Below are positions 1 to 8,957 of a DNA stretch of 64,000 nt, piece after piece. The notes under the pieces were generated by a model that did not search any database, was not told the origin of the DNA, and worked only from the letters and a program-made list of their open reading frames with translations. A program made the translations under genes and the position numbers. Within the stretch, counting starts at the first letter, position 1, and each line of letters begins with the position of its first letter. Source of the DNA: Clostridium aceticum (lineage in GTDB: Bacteria > Bacillota > Clostridia > Peptostreptococcales > Natronincolaceae); NCBI RefSeq assembly GCF_001042715.1, contig NZ_CP009687.1, positions 2,099,418 to 2,163,417 on the forward strand. The letters are read 5' to 3'.

Positions 1-159
1 CAATATAAATGCTATTAAAAGAGAGATTCCAATCTTCATCATCATTGGTAAATTATTTCTTCCAAATACAGGTGCTATTACAAAAATTCCAGTAACTCTT
101 ATTAAAATCAGTATTAATAAATCTATATTCAACAAAAGAAGATCATAAATATTATCCAC
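1..159 (-). CDS. fliR: Flagellar export protein FliR, N-terminal fragment
   Basis: Inner-membrane component of the flagellar type III export gate, working with FliP and FliQ. Only the first 53 codons are inside the window; the gene continues past the left edge. I translated it by hand: a GTG start at 159 begins VDNIYDLLLLNI and runs into a hydrophobic segment, then a VFGRNNLP stretch and a second hydrophobic segment, which is the usual FliR N-terminus. It starts 13 bases after the fliQ stop codon, so it belongs to the same operon, in the standard fliP-fliQ-fliR order. No strong ribosome binding site is visible, suggesting coupling to fliQ translation. Confidence 0.85.
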   Translation of the reverse strand, partial: MDNIYDLLLLNIDLLILILIRVTGIFVIAPVFGRNNLPMMMKIGISLLIAFIL

Positions 160-172
160 AAGTTATCACTCT

Positions 173-442
173 TTACTGTATAAAGTTGCTCATATTTGTA
201 TATAATGTTACTGTAAAATTAATAATTGTCGAAAGCAGCCATGGTCCAAAAATCACAACAGATCCTAAAACAGCGATGATTTTAGGAATAAAAGCTAGTG
301 TAGCTTCCTGTATTTGTGTTGTGGCTTGAAAAATACTTACTGCTAAACCTATAATAAGACCTATGCCCAGCATTGGAGCTGACATTAGCAAAATAGTAAA
401 CATTGTCTGTTGTCCAAGTTCGATAACCATTGCTTCATTCAT
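173..442 (-). CDS. fliQ: Flagellar export protein FliQ
   Basis: Small inner-membrane subunit of the flagellar export gate, packing around the FliP-FliR core. At 89 residues it has the normal family length and the two long hydrophobic helices expected (about residues 15-37 and 52-75), with the typical PMLGIGLIIGLAVSIFQATT region between. It lies 10 bases after fliP and 13 bases before fliR, the universal order. Nothing odd is visible in it. Confidence 0.95.
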   Translation of the reverse strand: MNEAMVIELGQQTMFTILLMSAPMLGIGLIIGLAVSIFQATTQIQEATLAFIPKIIAVLGSVVIFGPWLLSTIINFTVTLYTNMSNFIQ

Positions 443-452
443 ATTGTCACCT

Positions 453-1247
453 CTATCTAAAACTTGTTATTAAGGAACGTATTAGTATGTTCCAACCATC
501 TACCATAATAAACAATAATAGTTTAAATGGCAAAGAAATCATAGCTGGAGGCAACATCATCATTCCCATAGACATCAAGGTACTTGCCACCACCATATCA
601 ATTACAATAAAGGGAATAAACAAAACAAATCCTAGTTGAAATGCAGTTTTTAACTCACTTATAATAAAAGCAGGTATCAAAACTGTATTGGTAATTTCAC
701 TAATTTCTACGGGACCATCTATATTGGCTATTTCTGCAAACAGAGCCAAATCTTTTTCCCTGGTTTGTCTTAGCATAAACTCCCTGATCGGTTCCATGGC
801 AGTAGTCCAAGCCTCTGTCTGACCTATTTCCTCTTGCAGATAAGGCTGTAATGCATTTTGGTTGATTTCGGATGCAATGGGTGCCATAGTAAAAAAAGTT
901 AAAAATAGAGTTAATCCAATCAGCACTTGGGTAGGAGGTGTTTGTTGTGTGGCTAAGGCATTTCTTAAGAAGGATAATACAATGATAATTCTAGTAAAAC
1001 TAGTCATCATTATGAGTATTGCTGGAGCAAGAGATAAAATTGTTAGCAAAAACAAAATTTGAATACTTGCTACTACTTCTTGAGGGTTTTCTGCCTCTTC
1101 CATCGTTAGTCCTATCCTTGGTATCGGTAAATCAGGTTGAGCATCTACACGTATCGTACTGATTATCAAAAAAACAAGTAATATCATCATGCAAAGTATG
1201 AACTTTTTATTATTGCTATATTGTTTCGTCCCTATATTTGTTTTCAT
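453..1247 (-). CDS. fliP: Flagellar export protein FliP
   Basis: Core subunit of the flagellar type III export channel. The 264-residue protein has an N-terminal signal-type hydrophobic segment (about residues 15-36, ending near VDA), expected because FliP is made with a cleaved signal peptide. A membrane pair follows around residues 60-110 with the signature TSFTRIIIVLSFLRNALATQ, then a large loop (EPIREFMLRQTREKDLALF) and two more C-terminal membrane helices. It follows fliO by 6 bases and precedes fliQ by 10, so it sits inside the operon. Confidence 0.97.
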   Translation of the reverse strand: MKTNIGTKQYSNNKKFILCMMILLVFLIISTIRVDAQPDLPIPRIGLTMEEAENPQEVVASIQILFLLTILSLAPAILIMMTSFTRIIIVLSFLRNALATQQTPPTQVLIGLTLFLTFFTMAPIASEINQNALQPYLQEEIGQTEAWTTAMEPIREFMLRQTREKDLALFAEIANIDGPVEISEITNTVLIPAFIISELKTAFQLGFVLFIPFIVIDMVVASTLMSMGMMMLPPAMISLPFKLLLFIMVDGWNILIRSLITSFR

Positions 1248-1253
1248 TAGTTT

Positions 1254-1652
1254 CTACTTTCTATCACCTTTTTTATTGTTTCTTTCCACCATCACTGCAA
1301 GTTTTTCTTTGATTTTTCCCGTAAAATAGCTGGGACTTTTTAAAAACTGTATATTATTTTGCGGAGTCTGATTTTGCGATTTTTTAAAAACATTCCATTC
1401 TTCAATACTTAGAATGTCTAAGACTTCTACACTTTTATTATACAAAACTAAAATATAAACCTTGTCTATAACTTGAACAATTGTCAAACTTAAATTTGTA
1501 GATAAAATTGTACGTTCTAGCACTTTAGCTGTCCGTCCCTCAAAGTACAAACTAGACTTTTTACCAATAAAAGCAGTTGTATAGTAGGCAAGAAAAATCA
1601 CAAAAACAGCTATGGTACTTATGGCAAAAAAAGTATAAATAGTGTTGATCAT
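1254..1652 (-). CDS. fliO: Flagellar biosynthetic protein FliO (FliZ-type)
   Basis: Membrane-bound helper that stabilises FliP during assembly of the flagellar export gate. The 132-residue protein has one N-terminal membrane helix (about residues 5-28) followed by a small cytoplasmic domain with the loosely conserved pattern of FliO: a basic ERT..S..LSLTIVQVIDKVYIL stretch. A clear ribosome site (TTAGGAGATAT) precedes the ATG at 1652. Sequence conservation in this family is low, so the call rests on membrane topology, size and position between cheY and fliP, the order known from Bacillus and Clostridia. Confidence 0.85.
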   Translation of the reverse strand: MINTIYTFFAISTIAVFVIFLAYYTTAFIGKKSSLYFEGRTAKVLERTILSTNLSLTIVQVIDKVYILVLYNKSVEVLDILSIEEWNVFKKSQNQTPQNNIQFLKSPSYFTGKIKEKLAVMVERNNKKGDRK

Positions 1653-1680
1653 TATATCTCCTAACTAAGGTTGAATAATA

Positions 1681-2043
1681 TTAACCAATAACTTTTTTTA
1701 CGGCTTCAATAACACGGTCAGCTTGAAAAGGCTTAACAATAAAGTCTTTTGCCCCTGCTTGAATAGCTTCAATAACCATAGCTTGTTGACCCATGGCTGA
1801 ACACATGATAATTTTGGCATTACTATCTATCTTTTTTATTTCTTTTACTGCTTGAATACCATCCATTTCTGGCATGGTGATATCCATAATCGTTAGTTGT
1901 GGTTGTAATTCTTTATATTTCTCAACCGCCTTTTGTCCATTTTCAGCCTCACCAATGACCTCAAATCCATTTTTTGTAAGCACATCTTTCACCATCATTC
2001 TCATAAATGCAGCATCATCAACTATTAAAATACCATTAGACAT
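1681..2043 (-). CDS. cheY: Chemotaxis response regulator CheY
   Basis: Single-domain receiver that, when phosphorylated by CheA, binds FliM and FliY and changes the direction of flagellar rotation. All receiver landmarks are present: the acidic pair in ILIVDDAAFMR, the phosphoacceptor Asp in TIMDITMPEMDG (about residue 54), the Ser in CSAMGQ and the Lys in VKPF. I place the start at the ATG at 2043 (120 residues) because AAGGAGG lies just upstream; a longer reading from 2091 would add 16 residues unlike any CheY. It lies between fliY and fliO, as in Bacillus subtilis. Confidence 0.95.
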   Translation of the reverse strand: MSNGILIVDDAAFMRMMVKDVLTKNGFEVIGEAENGQKAVEKYKELQPQLTIMDITMPEMDGIQAVKEIKKIDSNAKIIMCSAMGQQAMVIEAIQAGAKDFIVKPFQADRVIEAVKKVIG

Positions 2044-2179
2044 ATCCTTTTCCTCCTTGATCATCTTTAAATACTTGTTTAGCATATACAAATATTATTA
2101 AACGTTACTTTCATTTTATATTAATATTACTACTGTGACAATCTAATTTACTCATATACTATTAGAAATTTTTATACAT

Positions 2180-3328
2180 CTATATTTTATCGAAACGCTT
2201 ATTGGGATGAACAATGTCAGTTATTCTTATCCCATAGTTTTCATCAATCACTACAACCTCTCCTTTTGCAACATATTGACCATTTACCAATATATCTAAA
2301 GGTTCCCCTACTAATTTATCCAGTTCTATAATCGTTCCTGGACCAAACTCCAGTACTTCATTAATTCTTTTCGTAGTTCTCCCAAGTTCAACAGTAACTT
2401 GAAGGGGAACATCTTGAATTAAAGCAATATTCTCAGGTATTCCTTTGTGAGATACTTGATCAAAGGCTTGAAAAGTAACAGGTTGAACATTTACTTTGTT
2501 GTCTTGCTGTGGTCTTGTACTCTCTTGTTGCACGCTATTGTTTAGTGCCATATTAGAGGTTTGTTCATTACTTTTCATTTGTAAAGAGTCATTGCTAGGA
2601 ACTGTGTGGTATGGTTCCTCTGTTGGAGCAAGCTCTTGCATACTCGTACTATTGCTAGATGGCATAAGAATATCAATCATTTCTTTTGCAAAGTCTAAGG
2701 GAATTAACTGCATGATTTCACTATCAATCAAACCTTCAATTTCCATTTTAAAAGCAATTTTTATAACGCTTTCTTTTTGTTCGCTAAGAATACTATTAAT
2801 ATCATTTGACTGAAAATCCAGTTCAAAAGCCCTTGGAGGATGTATATCTATTTTTTTAGCAAACATCTCTGAAAGAGAGGTGGAAGAAGATCCTACCATT
2901 TGATTCATGGCTTCTCCAATAGCACTTAGGTGCAGTTCTGACAAAGGATCTTCAGTAACTGTACCACTTCCCCCCATCATCAAATCAGTAATTATTTTCA
3001 CATCATCTGTTTTTATTATTAAAAGATTGGTTCCCTCAATGCCTTCTTTGTACCTAACATCTACTGCTACAAAAGGTATAGTATATTGTTGAGCAAGTTC
3101 CTCCATTGTTATAACAGAAACCTTTGGGGTTGTAATAACTACTTTATGTCCTAATAGAGTAGATAAAGTTGTAGCAGCAGTTCCCATACTAATATTACCG
3201 ATTTCTCCAATTGCATCTTTCTCCATATCTGTAAAAATAGATACAGTATCTTCCATTGAATCCACTGAACTAATATCACTGCCACTAAGGAGAGCATCAA
3301 TTTCTTCTTGAGATAACATATCACTCAT
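2180..3328 (-). CDS. fliY: Flagellar switch protein / CheY-P phosphatase FliY
   Basis: Switch-complex protein of Gram-positive flagella that also removes phosphate from CheY-P. The domains in order are an N-terminal CheY-binding peptide (SQEEIDALL, residues 6-14) shared with FliM, a CheC-like phosphatase region (residues 35-220) carrying both phosphatase signatures (EIGNISMG and EAMNQMVG), a low-complexity Gln/Ser/Asn linker (about 225-285), and a C-terminal FliN/SpoA domain (about 300-375) with VELGRTTKRINEVLEF. At 382 residues it matches the family. Its ATG overlaps the end of fliM by 8 bases, implying translational coupling. Confidence 0.96.
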   Translation of the reverse strand: MSDMLSQEEIDALLSGSDISSVDSMEDTVSIFTDMEKDAIGEIGNISMGTAATTLSTLLGHKVVITTPKVSVITMEELAQQYTIPFVAVDVRYKEGIEGTNLLIIKTDDVKIITDLMMGGSGTVTEDPLSELHLSAIGEAMNQMVGSSSTSLSEMFAKKIDIHPPRAFELDFQSNDINSILSEQKESVIKIAFKMEIEGLIDSEIMQLIPLDFAKEMIDILMPSSNSTSMQELAPTEEPYHTVPSNDSLQMKSNEQTSNMALNNSVQQESTRPQQDNKVNVQPVTFQAFDQVSHKGIPENIALIQDVPLQVTVELGRTTKRINEVLEFGPGTIIELDKLVGEPLDILVNGQYVAKGEVVVIDENYGIRITDIVHPNKRFDKI

Positions 3329-4316
3329 CTAGTTCATCTCCTCCCTTATCAATTTTTGTTACTTTCATCGCTATCTTGTTTTTTATCGTCCCTGGTATAC
3401 CTAAATATTTTCGTTTATCTCCTACTAGGATTTCTGCCTCTTCATTTGCTAATTGATCCAAAACAATTACGTCCCCAATTTGTAACTCTAAAAAATCTTT
3501 TACTGTTATGAAGGTGGACCCTAATCTAGCAGTTACATGTATCTTACTTTTTTCAACACGTTTTTTTAGTGATTGTTTATCCTCCTCTGTAACAGCTTTA
3601 CTCACACTAGAAAACCAAAATTTTGTACTTAGTTTTGCTAAAATAGGTTCTATAACGATATGAGGTATACATAGATTCAACATGCCTACAACGTCTCCGA
3701 TTGCTATATTTAGTGTTATTAGCGCAACTGTTTCATTTGGAGAAACGATTTGAGCAAACTGAGAATTTGTTTCTATTTTTTCTAAAGATGGCTGCAATTC
3801 TATAACATTTTCCCATGGATCAATCATTAAGTCTATTACTTGCCTCATAAATTTCTTAATAAGGGTAATTTCTATTTCAGTAAAAGTACGACTTTCTTCA
3901 TAACTTTTACCACTTCCACCTAAAATTCTATCTATAAGAGTAAAGGCAATAGATGATGAAAGATCAACAATGATTTGTCCAGTTAAAGGATGAAAATTTA
4001 CAATGGATAGCACCGCAGGGTTAACGATAGAGTTACTAAATTCGTAGTAAGACAATTCTTCCACGGAAGAAACTTCTGTGTTAACATAACTCCTTAAATA
4101 CCCTGATAAAAATGTATTTAAAGTTCTAGAAAAGTTTTCATGAATGATTTGTAAAGTCCGTAGCTGATCCTTAGCTAGTTTTTTAGGACTCTTAAAATCA
4201 TAAGTTTTTGCTTTTCTTTCCTGTTTTTCCTCCTTAATTTCCTCTGCATCTAGTTCACCACTATTTAAAGCTAGAAGAAGAGCATCTATTTCATTTTGAG
4301 ATAAAACATCTGACAC
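3321..4316 (-). CDS. fliM: Flagellar motor switch protein FliM
   Basis: C-ring protein that binds CheY-P and transmits the signal to FliG. The N-terminal SQNEIDALLLAL peptide is the CheY-P binding site, followed by a CheC-like middle domain (about residues 45-230, with a LGGSGKSYEESRTFTEIE stretch) and a C-terminal SpoA domain (about 250-325, VTARLGSTFITVKDFLELQIGD). The length of 331 residues is normal. It follows fliL by 11 bases and overlaps fliY by 8 (ATGAGTGA). The near-identical first 15 residues of FliM and FliY point to a shared ligand rather than a shared fold. Confidence 0.97.
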   Translation of the reverse strand: MSDVLSQNEIDALLLALNSGELDAEEIKEEKQERKAKTYDFKSPKKLAKDQLRTLQIIHENFSRTLNTFLSGYLRSYVNTEVSSVEELSYYEFSNSIVNPAVLSIVNFHPLTGQIIVDLSSSIAFTLIDRILGGSGKSYEESRTFTEIEITLIKKFMRQVIDLMIDPWENVIELQPSLEKIETNSQFAQIVSPNETVALITLNIAIGDVVGMLNLCIPHIVIEPILAKLSTKFWFSSVSKAVTEEDKQSLKKRVEKSKIHVTARLGSTFITVKDFLELQIGDVIVLDQLANEEAEILVGDKRKYLGIPGTIKNKIAMKVTKIDKGGDELDE

Positions 4317-4327
4317 AAAATCACCTC

Positions 4328-4744
4328 CTATTGAACAATATAGTCAGTAAAGTACAGATTGGTGATTTTATCGGATGCCATTACCTGTCCTATTACCTGC
4401 AACAACTCTTCCCGTAGTTGCTGTTGACCTTCAGGACTCAAAATATCCTCTGGTTTTTTTGCAATGATAGTTTCAATAATACTATCTCTTAATTCAGCAT
4501 TTTTTTCATCAAATTTGGGTAATAGTTTTCTATCGGTTGTTTCAATAACAATCTCACCTTTAAAAAAACTTCGTTGATGGCTTAAATTTGCTGAAAAAGA
4601 CCCCATATAAAACTCATAGGTTTTTATATTGGTAGTCGTTTCCTGTGTTGTTCTAAAAAAAGCAAAATATGCTATCGTACCAAAAAAAATCCCAGATAGT
4701 ATAAAACCAATTACTGAATATAGCACTATTTTTTTTACATTCAT
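4328..4744 (-). CDS. fliL: Flagellar basal body-associated protein FliL
   Basis: Single-pass membrane protein that surrounds the stator units and supports motor torque. The 138-residue sequence has one N-terminal membrane helix (about residues 8-29) and an outside domain ending in the typical FliL pattern LREELLQVIGQVMASDKITNLYFTDYIVQ split over the last 30 residues. A GGGGGTATACAGT ribosome site precedes the ATG. It lies between motB and fliM, which fits its stator role. Confidence 0.93.
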   Translation of the reverse strand: MNVKKIVLYSVIGFILSGIFFGTIAYFAFFRTTQETTTNIKTYEFYMGSFSANLSHQRSFFKGEIVIETTDRKLLPKFDEKNAELRDSIIETIIAKKPEDILSPEGQQQLREELLQVIGQVMASDKITNLYFTDYIVQ

Positions 4745-4760
4745 ACTGTATACCCCCAGT

Positions 4761-5519
4761 TTATAGGTTGTAGGGTGCAGAAGTAGTTAATTCAGACCTT
4801 AAAATCACAATGTCCACCCGTCTATTTTTTGCCTTGTTTTCTTGTGTATCATTTAAAGCTACCGGTTGATATTCTCCATATCCTGAAGCTGAAAATCTAG
4901 CTGGTTGCAAACCTATATCTTCTATAAGTAATCTCACTACATTTGCAGCTCTTGCCACCGATAACTCCCAGTTTGTTTCGTATTTAGCATTAGGTCTCAG
5001 TGGATCTGTATCTGTATGACCTTCTACGTTAACAAACTTTTCCTCAAACTCGGGTTCTTCTAAAAATTCTGCTATAGCAGCAAGAATTTCCTTTGAATCC
5101 TCTTTAATAATAGCTTTTCCTGAATCAAATAACACATTATCCTGGAAGCGCAATACCAATCCTCTTGTTTCCATTGTAACTAATACATTACCTTCTAATT
5201 CTCTGTTTTCCAAAAACTCCTGTAATCGTTCCTGAAGCTTTCTAAAGTCCTCCAGTTCTTCTATTTGCTTTGTAGTCAATTCATCATCGTAAGCACTGAA
5301 GATGTAGTCACTAGATTCTATTGTTTTACCAGCATCTAAAACCCCTAGGGACCCCTGAAAGGATTGAATAATTGCTTCAAATTTTTGGACATCAATTTCA
5401 GAAAAGGCAAATAACAATATAAAGAAACACAATAGTAATGTTACCATATCACCGTAAGTGGTCATCCACTCTGGCGAACCCTTTGGAGCACTGTCTTCAC
5501 TACGACTTTTTCTTGCCAT
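4761..5519 (-). CDS. motB: Flagellar motor stator protein MotB
   Basis: Stator subunit that anchors the MotA/MotB ion channel to peptidoglycan. The membrane helix (about residues 20-41) carries the essential ion-binding Asp at residue 24 in YGDMVTLLLCFF. The C-terminal OmpA-like peptidoglycan-binding domain (about 125-245) shows VNVEGHTDTDPLRP and NRRVDIVIL. At 252 residues the length is typical. The start codon shares one base with the motA stop (TAATG), so the two are translationally coupled. Whether the motor uses protons or sodium cannot be decided by eye. Confidence 0.96.
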   Translation of the reverse strand: MARKSRSEDSAPKGSPEWMTTYGDMVTLLLCFFILLFAFSEIDVQKFEAIIQSFQGSLGVLDAGKTIESSDYIFSAYDDELTTKQIEELEDFRKLQERLQEFLENRELEGNVLVTMETRGLVLRFQDNVLFDSGKAIIKEDSKEILAAIAEFLEEPEFEEKFVNVEGHTDTDPLRPNAKYETNWELSVARAANVVRLLIEDIGLQPARFSASGYGEYQPVALNDTQENKAKNRRVDIVILRSELTTSAPYNL

Positions 5520-6304
5520 TAGGCCTCCACACCTTCCTCTTTTTGTTGCAATTCTTTCCTAATTTTAGGTGGTAAAAAGGCTTTTAATTTTTCTTCAATG
5601 ATTCTAGGGTTTTCTCCAGCCTGAATAGATAGCAACCCTTCAACCATAATTTCTTTTCTTAAAATTTCTTCTTTACTTCTAAGTTTCAATTTGTTTGCTA
5701 AAGGTATAAATATTAAGTTTGCTAATAAAGAACCATAAAAAGTTGTAATCAGTGCCACCGCCATACTGGGGCCTATGGTACTGGGATCATCTAAGGTTCT
5801 AAGCATGTTGATTAACCCTATCAATGTTCCAATCATACCAAAAGCAGGAGCCAGGGAACCCATTGTCTCTAGTATACCTTGACCTTCCTTGTGTCTTTCC
5901 TCTACGAAGACTAACTCTGTTTCCAATAAATTCCTTACCAATTCTGGGTCAGTTCCGTCTACAATTAACATAACACCTTTTCGTAAGAACTCATCTCCTA
6001 CTCCCTCTGCCGCTTCTTCTAAAGCCAACAGTCCTTCTTTCCTAGCAGTATTAGCTAATCCGTTAATACTATCAATAATTTCCCTAGGTTCTACAACTTC
6101 CTTAGAAAATGCCTTGGATGTTATTTTCATTGCTTCCAATACCTTCGCTAAAGGGTAAGCAACAAAGGTAGCAGATATGGTCCCTCCTATTACAATTAAA
6201 AGCGATTCAACATTAAGATAGGTTATGACGCTTCCGCCTCCCATAATACCCATAAAAACAAATATTAACCCTACAATTATTCCAGCAATCGTTGCTAAAT
6301 CCAA
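5519..6304 (-). CDS. motA: Flagellar motor stator protein MotA
   Basis: Channel-forming stator subunit whose cytoplasmic loop pushes on FliG. The 261-residue protein has the four-helix pattern of the MotA/TolQ/ExbB family: helices at about residues 5-25, 32-52, 145-170 and 180-205. The charged cytoplasmic loop between helices two and three contains EEAAEGVGDEFLRKGV, and the third helix region has APAFGMIGTLIGLINML. Placement of motAB inside the main flagellar operon, after flbD, is common in Clostridia but differs from Bacillus subtilis, where motAB is separate. Confidence 0.96.
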   Translation of the reverse strand: MDLATIAGIIVGLIFVFMGIMGGGSVITYLNVESLLIVIGGTISATFVAYPLAKVLEAMKITSKAFSKEVVEPREIIDSINGLANTARKEGLLALEEAAEGVGDEFLRKGVMLIVDGTDPELVRNLLETELVFVEERHKEGQGILETMGSLAPAFGMIGTLIGLINMLRTLDDPSTIGPSMAVALITTFYGSLLANLIFIPLANKLKLRSKEEILRKEIMVEGLLSIQAGENPRIIEEKLKAFLPPKIRKELQQKEEGVEA

Positions 6305-6331
6305 ATCTACACCTCTTTTCTTTTACCTAAC

Positions 6332-6526
6332 TTAATCTTGAGAATGATCATGTATTCTTCTCTTGAATGCTATGACTTTTTCAATAATTTGATTTGCTGT
6401 GTCTATTACTACAATCTTATGACCATTTGCCAAAGTAATAACAGTGTCTGGTGTCTCTTCAATCAACTCTATCATGTCGCAGTTTAACACAACTTCGCTA
6501 TGATTTAATCGCTTTAGCCTTATCAT
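6332..6526 (-). CDS. flbD: Flagellar FlbD family protein
   Basis: Small conserved protein of unknown detailed function (the Bacillus subtilis homologue is YlzI) found next to flgE in Firmicute and spirochaete flagellar operons. The 64-residue sequence starts MIRLKRLN and contains the family core NCDMIELIEETPDTVITLANGHKIVV. It sits between flgE and motA. It should not be confused with the unrelated Caulobacter transcription factor of the same name. Confidence 0.88.
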   Translation of the reverse strand: MIRLKRLNHSEVVLNCDMIELIEETPDTVITLANGHKIVVIDTANQIIEKVIAFKRRIHDHSQD

Positions 6527-6556
6527 AAATAACCTCTTCTTCTTTTAAAGTATTTA

Positions 6557-6600
6557 TTTAACCATGAGCAGAGTATTTGTTTCCTCTACTCATGGTTAAA
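6557..6600 (-). repeat. Stem-loop between flgE and flbD
   Basis: The arms 6557-6573 and 6584-6600 can pair over 12 bases, then one mismatch, then 4 more, with a 10-base loop. The hairpin begins two bases after the flgE stop codon. It lacks the run of U expected of an intrinsic terminator (the bases after it on the transcript are AU-rich but mixed). A role in RNA stability, processing or partial attenuation of the distal flagellar genes is inferred. Confidence 0.5.
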
Positions 6601-6602
6601 AA

Positions 6603-8021
6603 CTATCTTTTTAAGTTCACTATCTCCTGCAACATTTCATCACTGGTGGTTATAATTCTTGAATTAGACTGAAAACCTCTTTGTGTAGCAATCATCGTAA
6701 CAATTTCCCTCGATAAATCAACATTGGACATTTCTAAGTTACCAGGACTTAATGTACCCAATCCTCCTACCCCTGGATTATCCTCCATCGGCATCCCTGA
6801 ATTGGAAGTAGCTCTGTACATGTTAGACCCAACTTTTTCTAAGCCCGCTGGATTTCTAAAATTCGCAAGTCTAATTTGACCCAATAACTTTCTTTCACCA
6901 TTGGAAAATATTCCAGTAATTTCTCCTGTGGGAGCAATGGAAAAATCTTCTAGTGTACCTAATGGGAAACCATTTTTTTCACTGGCATGGGCAGTTGATG
7001 AGCTGGCAAACATACTTAGATTTCTATTATCCACTGTAAAGGTAGTTTGTCCTGCCCCATTGGTTAGTCCTGCACCGATTGTTAGCTGCATAGGTTGAGG
7101 ATCTATTAGCTTTCCCCTAGCATCAAAGGTTAATATATTATTTCCTGGTGCTGGCATATCAGCACCAGCTGTGGCATGAATCATCCCTCCATCTTTGTTT
7201 AAATAAAAGGTCTCTATCTGAAAACGACTATTATCATCATCATCATCTTCAATCCTTATATAAACCTGTTTGATTCTATGAATACCTCCTAAACCATCAA
7301 AGACTTCATACGTTGTCTCTCTAGCCACCATATCAGTATACTCTGGATTAAGCTGGTAGATCACAGGGTTATCTGGTCCTGCCGGCGCTTCGGGATCCTT
7401 TAAGACAGCTTTATAAACTGCGTCGTCATCCACCCCTAAACCTGCCACCGCCAAAACATCATCTAAATCTACCCGCTTTGTTTTAGAATCTAAGTTCCCC
7501 TGCATTCCTATTCTGCTTGTTGCCATTGGGTCAAATGTAGCTGATTTTGAAATCGCCAAATCTGATAAATTAGGCTGAAGAATACCTTCTTGGTTTGCTC
7601 TAAAACCTAATACCTTTAGCCCATCAGGGGTTAATAAGGTTCCATCAGCATCTAGGGTAAAACTTCCTGCTCTTGTATAATAATGATTTAAAAAATCCGC
7701 ATCATCTGAGACAATAAAAAAACCATCGCCGCTGATCATAACGTCTGTCATATAGTCTGTTCTTTCCATTGTACCTTGAATATGAAAAGTATCCATCGCA
7801 GCAACATCAATACCTAGCCCAACCTGCTGTGGATTGGTACCACCTCTACCATCTCTAGCAGATGATGCTCCCTTAATGGTCTGACTCATTACCTCTTGAA
7901 ATGTCATTCTAGATCCCTTAAAACCTATAGTGTTAACATTGGCAATATTATTACCAATTACATCCATTCTTGCTTGATGAACCCGCAGACCTGACACAGC
8001 AGAAAACATCGATCTCATCAT
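6603..8021 (-). CDS. flgE: Flagellar hook protein FlgE
   Basis: Structural subunit of the hook, exported through the basal body. The N-terminus has the signature of rod/hook proteins (SMFSAVSGLRVHQARMDVIG then NNIANVNTIGFKGSR) and the C-terminus the matching LEMSNVDLSREIVTMIATQR plus a terminal helix; together they form the coiled-coil core. The middle (about residues 150-400) is the variable surface domain and includes a DDDDD run near residue 260. The length of 472 is within the hook range. The upstream neighbours are flgD (cap) and a TIGR02530 gene, the usual hook group. Confidence 0.95.
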   Translation of the reverse strand: MMRSMFSAVSGLRVHQARMDVIGNNIANVNTIGFKGSRMTFQEVMSQTIKGASSARDGRGGTNPQQVGLGIDVAAMDTFHIQGTMERTDYMTDVMISGDGFFIVSDDADFLNHYYTRAGSFTLDADGTLLTPDGLKVLGFRANQEGILQPNLSDLAISKSATFDPMATSRIGMQGNLDSKTKRVDLDDVLAVAGLGVDDDAVYKAVLKDPEAPAGPDNPVIYQLNPEYTDMVARETTYEVFDGLGGIHRIKQVYIRIEDDDDDNSRFQIETFYLNKDGGMIHATAGADMPAPGNNILTFDARGKLIDPQPMQLTIGAGLTNGAGQTTFTVDNRNLSMFASSSTAHASEKNGFPLGTLEDFSIAPTGEITGIFSNGERKLLGQIRLANFRNPAGLEKVGSNMYRATSNSGMPMEDNPGVGGLGTLSPGNLEMSNVDLSREIVTMIATQRGFQSNSRIITTSDEMLQEIVNLKR

Positions 8022-8102
8022 AATTCATGCCCCCTTATTGTTTTTTTAGTATTGCACTTCATCAGTCATTCAGAAGTGATCAGCCTCCATTATTGGTCCG
8101 GC

Positions 8103-8477
8103 TTAAATGATTATAGCCCCATCTATATTGGTAAATACATTTTCCTTAAGTTCTTCCTCTACGGCTACTGTAATCACTGTCTTGTTTTTCACACTGGCAA
8201 TAAAGACTCTATGATCCATAATGATTAAAGTTTCTTTGATGCCTTTTTTTGCAACAGTATCCATAGCATGATCCAATTTTATCATTTCTTGCTTGGTTAA
8301 GTGTATATTCCTCTGCTGCAATCGTTCTGTAGCATGTTTAGAAAATTTTAGTTCATTATTTTTAGTGATTTGTTGCTGTAAAACCCCACCAAAGCCTGTT
8401 GCAACATTCAAGTTCTTAGGTTTTGCTGTGTTGTTTTCAGTCAATAGAGGTTTGTTGCTAATTTTATATGTAATCAT
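8103..8477 (-). CDS. Flagellar operon protein of the TIGR02530 family
   Basis: Conserved small protein of unknown biochemical function found between flgD and flgE in many Firmicutes. The 124 residues match the family pattern: a variable N-terminus, then LKFSKHATERLQQRNI, a helix with MDTVAKKGIKETLIIMD, HRVFIASVKNKTVITVAVEE and the closing NVFTNIDGAIII. Position and family suggest a role in hook assembly, possibly as a chaperone or regulator; that is inference. It has its own ribosome site upstream of the ATG at 8477. Confidence 0.85.
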   Translation of the reverse strand: MITYKISNKPLLTENNTAKPKNLNVATGFGGVLQQQITKNNELKFSKHATERLQQRNIHLTKQEMIKLDHAMDTVAKKGIKETLIIMDHRVFIASVKNKTVITVAVEEELKENVFTNIDGAIII

Positions 8478-8505
8478 ATTTATGCCTCCTTATTTTTACT
8501 ATTTT

Positions 8506-8943
8506 CTAAGGAGCTTCTGTTTCTATTTCTTCTTCATTAACACCTTCACTTTCATTTATATCTTCAACTTCTTCATTGTTGGGCAGTAAAGCATCTGCTA
8601 TTTTTTCAAGTGTTTTGTTAATGTTATCTAATGTCTCACTCATAAAGGTATGGCTTTTTACAATATTATTGTTCATCATTGTCATATGCTCTGCTAAAGT
8701 TGTCTTTGTATCTTGTAAATTTTGATTCATGTTTTGCATCTGCTCTAAAGAACTAAATTGAGCCATTTGAGAAATAAACTCTTTATCTTCCATAGGATTT
8801 AGTGGGTCTTGGTTTTGAAGCTGTGTAACTAGAAGTTTCAAAAAAGCATCCTTATCAAGATCATTGGATTTCTGGTTCTTTTTAGTGCTATCATGTTGCC
8901 TATAATAATATTCCGTTTTTGTTGCATCATTTACATTACTCAA
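8506..8943 (-). CDS. flgD: Flagellar hook capping protein FlgD
   Basis: Scaffold that caps the growing hook and guides FlgE addition. The conserved N-terminal block is clear: [20 protein letters not shown] followed by [20 protein letters not shown]. At 145 residues it is the short Gram-positive form (close to the Bacillus protein) and lacks the C-terminal Ig/tudor-like domain of the enteric protein. The tail after about residue 115 is strongly acidic ([17 protein letters not shown]). It directly follows fliK, the hook-length ruler. Confidence 0.93.
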   Translation of the reverse strand: MSNVNDATKTEYYYRQHDSTKKNQKSNDLDKDAFLKLLVTQLQNQDPLNPMEDKEFISQMAQFSSLEQMQNMNQNLQDTKTTLAEHMTMMNNNIVKSHTFMSETLDNINKTLEKIADALLPNNEEVEDINESEGVNEEEIETEAP

Positions 8944-8957
8944 AATTCTTTCCCTCC

